Source: DSYU01 sp963827605 (GTDB lineage Bacteria; Chloroflexota; Anaerolineae; Anaerolineales; Anaerolineaceae). From it: a stretch of 64,000 nucleotides of DNA. This document shows, in pieces, positions 59,256-64,000 of this stretch. Position numbers and translations under genes: made by a program. Under the pieces are notes generated by a model. The model had not been told where the DNA came from and did not search any database. It worked only from the letters and a program-made list of their open reading frames with translations. The DNA lies in assembly GCA_963827605.1 (NCBI GenBank), contig CAWHBK010000001.1:1364001-1428000 (forward strand), written 5' to 3'. Position 1 is the first letter of the stretch. Every line of letters starts with the position of its first letter.

Positions 59256-60524
59256 TTACTCCGAACGGGCCGTGGAGGATTCGTCTTCCCAACGCACGTG
59301 ATTGCGAGAAAGCAGATCGATCAAGCGCAGCCGGCCTGTGCCATGCGGCTGCGCCTGGGCGATTGAACGCTGCCCTGCCAGCCAGACCTCGTGAGCAACA
59401 TCATAGGCCGCATTCGGCCTTCCGAGGGCGCGCGCATTTTCCGCCCGTTGGCGCAGGATTTTGTTATCATTCATTGTCCAATGCGCCACCGTTTCCAGCG
59501 CTTCAATCTGGTCGCGTGCCAGTTCGCCGGCGCCATTTTGAACAACGTAGTCCGCGTTGCCGGTCTCTTGCCCGGGGATTGCCTCGATCAGTAATAACGG
59601 TTTTCCGCAGGCCAGCGCCTCAGTGACCACCAACCCACCCGCCTTGCATACGATCAGGTCGGCTGCCTTCATAAACAAGGGCACATTGCTAACGTAATCG
59701 TACAGCTTAATGGGCATGTGCCATGCCATGCCGTTGAGCTCGTTATAGAGTTTCTCATCTTTTCCGGCGGCGACAATCAATTGCAGTGGTTTGCCGAAGT
59801 GATTTAAGATATGCAGCGTATCCACCAGCCGGTCAACCCGGCGGCTGCCCACCGCCAGAACGGTGGTGATATCCTGCTGCCAGCCCAACTCGCGCCGAAT
59901 TTCGATTGGACTGCGCTGCTCGCGCACCACTTCTGGATTGACTGGAATACCGGTCACCAGAACCTGGTCAGCGGAAAGACCATAACTGAGCGCCAGATCA
60001 CGCACAATCGGCGTTGGGACCATACTCAAATCCACGCTGTTGCTAAACCACAACCGGTGCACGGTGGCAAGATCGGTCACTGCCACCAGTAATGGAATCT
60101 GTAGTTTGCCGATGGTCATTACCGCCCGCAGCGGGGATTGGTAAAGCGGATAGGTGGTCAGGATCACATCCGGCCGGTAGGTGCGCACGATATCGCGCAT
60201 CACCTCATACAACAGTACCGTCAGGGCTTGTTCAACAATCACCGCGGGGACGGACGAGTCGCTGGCATCATAGCCAAAACGGTACAGCTCCGGCATGTTG
60301 CGAACCAGTTTGTCATAATCAGACTGGCTGTCCCGCAGGAAGAAGGGTGTGCGCCGGTCTTCCAATGGATTGACAATTCTGACGTCGCAAAGATCACCAT
60401 ATTCTTCATTAATAGCACTGGCTACCGCGTTAGCGGCGCTGCGGTGACCAAAACCTGCATCGGCAGTCAGGATGAGCACCCGTGTTCGCTTGCGCCCGCC
60501 CTGATCGATGGATTGCACCACCAT
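59256..60524 (-). CDS. MGDG-synthase/MurG-like glycosyltransferase (GT28)
   Basis: A 422-residue glycosyltransferase from the ATG with GAGGAG upstream. The MGDG_synth N-terminal domain shows VLILTADAGFGHRSAANAVA, YDKLVRNMPELYRFGYD and VILTTYPLYQSPLRAVM with PLLVAVTDLATVHRLW. The C-terminal GT28 domain shows LVTGIPVNPEVV, KLYDYVSNVPLFMKAADLIV, CKAGGLVVTEALACGKPLLL and the sugar-donor loop PGQETGNADYVVQNGAG. This is the diacylglycerol beta-glycosyltransferase group that makes membrane glycolipids. It sits in a minus-strand cluster from 62900 to 58574. Confidence 0.92.
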   Translation of the reverse strand: MVVQSIDQGGRKRTRVLILTADAGFGHRSAANAVASAINEEYGDLCDVRIVNPLEDRRTPFFLRDSQSDYDKLVRNMPELYRFGYDASDSSVPAVIVEQALTVLLYEVMRDIVRTYRPDVILTTYPLYQSPLRAVMTIGKLQIPLLVAVTDLATVHRLWFSNSVDLSMVPTPIVRDLALSYGLSADQVLVTGIPVNPEVVREQRSPIEIRRELGWQQDITTVLAVGSRRVDRLVDTLHILNHFGKPLQLIVAAGKDEKLYNELNGMAWHMPIKLYDYVSNVPLFMKAADLIVCKAGGLVVTEALACGKPLLLIEAIPGQETGNADYVVQNGAGELARDQIEALETVAHWTMNDNKILRQRAENARALGRPNAAYDVAHEVWLAGQRSIAQAQPHGTGRLRLIDLLSRNHVRWEDESSTARSE

Positions 60525-60540
60525 ACTGGATCTCCTCTGT

Positions 60541-60783
60541 TTAGGCCATACTGGGGGCATTTGGCGGCCGTACCAACCATCCAGCGGGCTTCAAGTGAAA
60601 GATCAATTCAAACACCTGGCCATCTGCAATCATACACAACACATGATAGCCGTCCTCGTCTTCCCATTCCCTGCCTGTTGATTTAACATGGTATATTTTC
60701 CCGTGCCAGGAAAACTGGCTGGGCTCAAATGTTCCACCATGCTTCCAACGAGCAGCAACTTCAACCGGTTCCAATGCCATCAT
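60541..60783 (-). CDS. Small DUF6504-like protein
   Basis: An 80-residue protein: EPVEVAARWKHGGTFEPSQFSWHG, KIYHVKSTGREWEDEDGYHV and VFELIFHLKPAGWLV, a small beta-barrel pattern like DUF6504. It starts with an ATGATG that overlaps the stop of the cinA-type gene, so translation is coupled; the glycosyltransferase follows 16 bases later. Function unknown. Confidence 0.7.
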   Translation of the reverse strand: MMALEPVEVAARWKHGGTFEPSQFSWHGKIYHVKSTGREWEDEDGYHVLCMIADGQVFELIFHLKPAGWLVRPPNAPSMA

Positions 60784-61289
60784 GCCACCTTCCCTTGCAA
60801 ATAATCCAGCAAACACTGCAGCGCCTGCTGCGCAGACAAAGCCTTGTTTTCCACCCGGTTCCCTGGCCAGATATACTTCCAGGCCCGCTCAAAGCCCGCG
60901 GCGCTCAACCCAATCCACACCAGCCCCACCGGTTTATTGGGCATCCCCCCGCCAGGACCAGCAATCCCGGTTACCGAAACCCCAACCAGTTGTTCAAGCG
61001 GAAAAGAACCGGCAAGCGCTCTCCGGGCTCCCTGGGCCATTTCTAGCGCCACTTCAGGGCTAACTGCCCCATACTGCGCCAGAATCGCCTGGCGGACGCC
61101 TAGCAGATGCTCCTTGGCTTCATAGGCGTAAGCGGTAACACTGCCCAGGTAATAATCAGACGAGCCGGGTACATTGGTCAGGCGGTGACCGATCAGCCCG
61201 CCTGTACAGGATTCGGCGACGACCAGCTTCAAACCACGCTGGCGCAACCAGATTCCTACCATTTCCTCAAGCGCCGGTTCAATCTCCAT
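60780..61289 (-). CDS. pncC: CinA C-terminal-type nicotinamide-nucleotide amidohydrolase
   Basis: A 169-residue stand-alone amidase domain. Motifs: VVAESCTGGLIGHRLTNVPGSSDYYLGS with the catalytic Ser-Cys region, YGAVSPEVALEMAQGAR and VSVTGIAGPGGGMPNKPVGLV. PncC deamidates nicotinamide mononucleotide in NAD salvage. The N-terminal molybdopterin-like half of full CinA is absent, as in many bacteria. It follows the LysM lipoprotein gene on the same strand with a 27-base gap. Confidence 0.93.
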   Translation of the reverse strand: MEIEPALEEMVGIWLRQRGLKLVVAESCTGGLIGHRLTNVPGSSDYYLGSVTAYAYEAKEHLLGVRQAILAQYGAVSPEVALEMAQGARRALAGSFPLEQLVGVSVTGIAGPGGGMPNKPVGLVWIGLSAAGFERAWKYIWPGNRVENKALSAQQALQCLLDYLQGKVA

Positions 61290-61316
61290 TTCTGGTAGAT
61301 CCTCTGTTTTTCCCTT

Positions 61317-62900
61317 TTATTCTTGCACCCCCGTCATTTCATTAGGCGGAATTTGCAGCTCCTGTCCAATAGAAAGAGCAGCACCAGCTTCTATACCATT
61401 GTACCGCGCAATTTGTTTTACCGGGGTCTTCCAACTTGCCGCAATTAATGGCAGGCTGTCGCCTGGCTGAACGATATATTTTACCGGTTGGCCGCGTACG
61501 TCTTTCTCCGCCCAGGCCCAACGGAATACATCGAACCCATCATGGCCGGTGCGACCATTGGTGCCATCGTTGGCCCATTGGTTTCGAGCAATCCCAACCG
61601 TTGGGTCGGTGAGGTTCAGCACCAGCACCCGTTCGATCGTAGTCCTTTTCTCTGGGCTTACCTGAACCAGATTAGTGACGGAGTATACATTCCCCTGGCT
61701 GTCCACTTCCGTAATCACCATCATATGATCAAAACCATTGCGCTGGCTGTACGTGTACAAAAAGTCACCCGGGTAAAGCCGGAATTGACTAAAGTCGAAT
61801 TTTTTCAATGGCTCATGGAAGGAATAAAGCCTGTAGCTCTCGGATGGGAAAAGTGACCACGGCCGGCCGTTCGTACGCGGCATAGCCAGCCAAAATGCCC
61901 TTGGCCCCTCGGACCAGGCTCCCCAACCCGCTGGAAAGGCGCCTGCATCGTTGAGGATTGCCCACACCAGCGGCCCGCACATGGTGTCGGGCCCTTCAAG
62001 CCCTTCGAGGCCCAGCCAGCCAATCCGGCTGGCTACCGCGGATGCAGATTGATTGGTGTCCGCCAGATATGCCGCCGCCGCGCTGGCATAATCGGGCCAT
62101 ACGGCCTTACCAACCGGCAGCCAGTCCGCCCCCACCTGGGGGGCCAGTCCCTGTTCTACCATCCAATCGCAGGGCGGGGTCTTCAATACCGGGATCACCG
62201 ACGGATCGTCCGGGGGCAGGGCGCTGCCGTTTTGCCAGTACGCTTGAATATAAGGCGCCCAGGTCGAATTTGACCAATCTCCACGCCATATCGGGATAGC
62301 CAGGATATGCAGCCGTCCCTGGGGACCTTTGCGCAGCCAGGTGACAAAGCCCGTTACCTGGAGCGCATTCATCATTTTTTGAATGAAATGCTGGTTCTGG
62401 ATGTCATCCACGTTCAGACTCATCACATCCCCGGTGTACGGGTGATAGCGCCCGGTGTACGGGTTCCAAATGTCCGTGAGTATGCGGTTGGAAAGCGAGT
62501 TTGTAAATCCTACCAACTGGCCCGCGCGGGCCAGTCTTTCCTCAGTGGAAACCGACTGCTCCGTCTCGGGGAGCAAGCAGCCCGCGGGTTCGCCAGGCAG
62601 AGGCATCGTTTCCTGCTCAGCGGATTCAGGAACCAGCGTTTCTGAAAACGGTGTTGGCCGGACCACCTCTGGCGGCTGCACCGCTTCGGGGATAACCGTT
62701 GGGGCCGTTTGAGCGGCAGCCATGGCGCCGGGTTTGATTCGCACGCGCTCCTGGGGTATCCTTAGTTTCAGGTTACAGCCCATCACCAGCATCGAAACGA
62801 AAAGCAGCAGCATACTCGCGGCGCACGCACGTTTTGTTGCGGACGCACGCTTTTTCGCGCACACACGCTCTATCGCGCACGCTGGCTTATTCCAATTCAT
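61317..62900 (-). CDS. Lipoprotein with NlpC/P60-like amidase region and C-terminal LysM
   Basis: A 527-residue protein from the ATG at 62900. An unusual N-terminus has Cys/Ala/Arg/Lys repeats (CAIERVCAKKRASATKRACA) before the hydrophobic LLLFVSMLVMGC lipobox. After a Pro/Glu linker and a region resembling phage-type or tape-like sequence (RILTDIWNPYTGRYHPYTGD), a papain-like/CHAP pattern follows: MCGPLVWAILNDAG with a Cys, then RLYPGDFLYTYSQ and FDHMMVITEVD with a His. The last 50 residues are a LysM (YIVQPGDSLPLIAASWKTPV). It likely acts on peptidoglycan outside the membrane. Confidence 0.7.
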   Translation of the reverse strand: MNWNKPACAIERVCAKKRASATKRACAASMLLLFVSMLVMGCNLKLRIPQERVRIKPGAMAAAQTAPTVIPEAVQPPEVVRPTPFSETLVPESAEQETMPLPGEPAGCLLPETEQSVSTEERLARAGQLVGFTNSLSNRILTDIWNPYTGRYHPYTGDVMSLNVDDIQNQHFIQKMMNALQVTGFVTWLRKGPQGRLHILAIPIWRGDWSNSTWAPYIQAYWQNGSALPPDDPSVIPVLKTPPCDWMVEQGLAPQVGADWLPVGKAVWPDYASAAAAYLADTNQSASAVASRIGWLGLEGLEGPDTMCGPLVWAILNDAGAFPAGWGAWSEGPRAFWLAMPRTNGRPWSLFPSESYRLYSFHEPLKKFDFSQFRLYPGDFLYTYSQRNGFDHMMVITEVDSQGNVYSVTNLVQVSPEKRTTIERVLVLNLTDPTVGIARNQWANDGTNGRTGHDGFDVFRWAWAEKDVRGQPVKYIVQPGDSLPLIAASWKTPVKQIARYNGIEAGAALSIGQELQIPPNEMTGVQE

Positions 62901-62937
62901 GCGGGGATGTCTCCACAAGCGGTAATGGCTCAACCTT

Positions 62938-63720
62938 TTAAAATAAACGTCCTTGCTCGCCGGTTGAAGAAGCAATCGGCAGGCCAACCAGCGCTTTCAA
63001 CCGGTTGCAGGTAGCCGGAGCATGGCCCGCGTAATCATTATCAAAAAATCCATATATTGTCTCGATCCCAACCAGGTTGGCCTTGATCAGATCCAACCAG
63101 GCTTGCAGGCGTTCGGTCCGGTCGAGCACTTCGTGCCCGGGGTGCGGGATGACATTATGTTTTGCAATCCAGCGAATGTACAAGAAATCAGTCGTAGGGT
63201 ATATTTCCACGGGTAGTTCTTCATAATCATTTGCAACCCAACATACCTTATACTGTCTCAATAAATCTGCTGTTTCCGGAACGTGCCATGAAGCATGGCG
63301 GAACTCAATCGCAAAACGCGGGCCGGATGGCAGGCTTTGGAGAAAACTTTCTAATACGGCTCGCTCTGCGATCGTAAAGCTGGGCGGCAGCTGGACCAGC
63401 ACTGCACCAAACTTGGCTTCGAGGACGGCCGATGATTCGATAAATACGCGCATTTCCGCCTCGCTGTTTTGCAGGCGCAGTTCATGTGTGATGCGCTTTG
63501 GCGCTTTCAAGCAGAAACAAAATCCTTCCGGTGTTGCGGCGGACCAGCGCTGGATCTGCGCGGGAGATTGAGGGCCATAAAAGGTCGTATTAATCTCTAC
63601 AGCGTTGAAGACCCGGCTGTAGTAGCTTAACGATTGTCCGGCAGGCAGGCCAGCTGGATAAAAACTGCCCTTCCATTCCGGGTAGGAAAATCCGATGGTT
63701 CCCAAATGCCATTCAACCAT
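62938..63720 (-). CDS. DUF72 family protein
   Basis: A 260-residue TIM-barrel protein: HLGTIGFSYPEWKGSFYP, then VEINTTFYGPQSPAQIQRW, CFCLKAPKRITHELRL, VLVQLPPSFTIAERAVLESF, FAIEFRHASW and ETIYGFFDNDYAGHAPATCN, the full set of DUF72 marks. The function of the family is unknown. The start chosen lies at MVEWHLG with AGGG upstream. Confidence 0.92.
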   Translation of the reverse strand: MVEWHLGTIGFSYPEWKGSFYPAGLPAGQSLSYYSRVFNAVEINTTFYGPQSPAQIQRWSAATPEGFCFCLKAPKRITHELRLQNSEAEMRVFIESSAVLEAKFGAVLVQLPPSFTIAERAVLESFLQSLPSGPRFAIEFRHASWHVPETADLLRQYKVCWVANDYEELPVEIYPTTDFLYIRWIAKHNVIPHPGHEVLDRTERLQAWLDLIKANLVGIETIYGFFDNDYAGHAPATCNRLKALVGLPIASSTGEQGRLF

Positions 63721-63897
63721 TTTCAACCCTTTCATTCTATTAAACCATAAAAAATGTTTTGCGTGTTGGTTTGGTATAAGCATGCCGCTCCAAACCAACA
63801 CGCAAGCAATAAATATCCAATATCCGATCGCGCGACCGGAGAAGCGCTTGACCGGCTCTTGTGCATATGTTATGATTCAATTAAGGATCTCGCAAAC

Positions 63898-64000
63898 ATG
63901 GCAGAGGATCATCTATCCGATCATTCGCGCCTTTCCAAGACTGAAGACAACCTGAACTCTCCGGACGAACTGTCTGGGTCAACAGCCCCTGCGCTTGTCG
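63898..64000 (+). CDS. Start of a gene cut by the window end
   Basis: An ATG with AAGGA fourteen bases upstream begins a frame that is open to the last base. It encodes an acidic, polar start (MAEDHLSDHSRLSKTEDNL) followed by Ser/Pro-rich sequence, as in the cytoplasmic N-terminus of a membrane or regulatory protein. A TATGTTATGAT stretch lies upstream. Too short to name. Confidence 0.4.
   Translation, partial: MAEDHLSDHSRLSKTEDNLNSPDELSGSTAPALV

Noticed and set aside
1..64000. CRISPR arrays, insertion sequences and integrases
   Set aside because: No regularly spaced direct repeats, transposase or integrase motifs were seen; the tRNA-flanking repeats are only a pair and hold other genes.

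Overview
The window reads as chromosomal DNA of a free-living bacterium, most likely a member of the Chloroflexota (Anaerolineae type). This is inferred from overall protein character: a 705-residue class V aminotransferase with a duplicated N-terminal domain, toast-rack lipoproteins, a DDN-type F420 nitroreductase, LysM/M23 and LysM/NlpC-type lipoproteins and a monogalactosyldiacylglycerol-synthase-like glycosyltransferase. By eye the base composition is moderately GC-rich. Two stretches depart from it: 17.8-18.8 kb (much more GC-rich) and about 31.3-33.9 kb (AT-rich).

Layout. 0-7 kb: a double radical SAM protein, a structured RNA/leader with attenuator-like geometry, a strongly signalled 66-residue basic peptide gene, then a coupled pair encoding a cysteine-desulfurase-like PLP enzyme and a C_GCAxxG_C_C redox protein. 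7-13.8 kb (mostly minus strand): flavodoxin, NmrA-type reductase, ICMT-like methyltransferase, a tandem toast-rack duplication flanked by intact and decayed copies of a small protein, a Hint lipoprotein, a DDN-type nitroreductase and an Lrp regulator. 13.9-17.8 kb: DMT transporter and a MacB/FtsX-type ABC exporter. 17.8-18.8 kb: a frameshifted prenyltransferase/squalene-cyclase-like gene of foreign composition. 19-31 kb: GT39-DUF2141 fusion, Tat protein, sulfite-oxidase-type molybdoenzyme, DinG/Rad3-type helicase, MFS transporter, ECF42-type sigma factor with its DGPF partner, VOC and DUF1801 genes.

31.0-34.9 kb is the most striking part. It is an AT-rich island between two diverged 226-bp direct repeats, each holding the 5' half of a tRNA-Val(CAC) gene, its promoter and a terminator; only the left copy has the whole tRNA. 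Inside are the C-terminal part of a polymorphic toxin (pretoxin HINT plus a DddA/SCP1.201-type cytosine deaminase), an adjacent Imm1-type immunity gene, an Imm5-like gene and an HNH nuclease gene.

35-64 kb is housekeeping: pstSCAB, gyrA, rho with an M23 peptidase, adenosine-specific kinase, a histidine kinase, rdgB, DUF177, a primary-type sigma factor, metG, an MTAN-like nucleosidase, the MGDG-synthase-like glycosyltransferase, cinA C-terminal amidase, a LysM lipoprotein and DUF72.

A caution on quality: several otherwise intact genes (gyrA, DUF177, the helicase N-terminus, the LamG-like lipoprotein, the cyclase-like gene) are broken by what look like single-base indels. Because gyrA is essential, some of these are probably sequence errors rather than biology.
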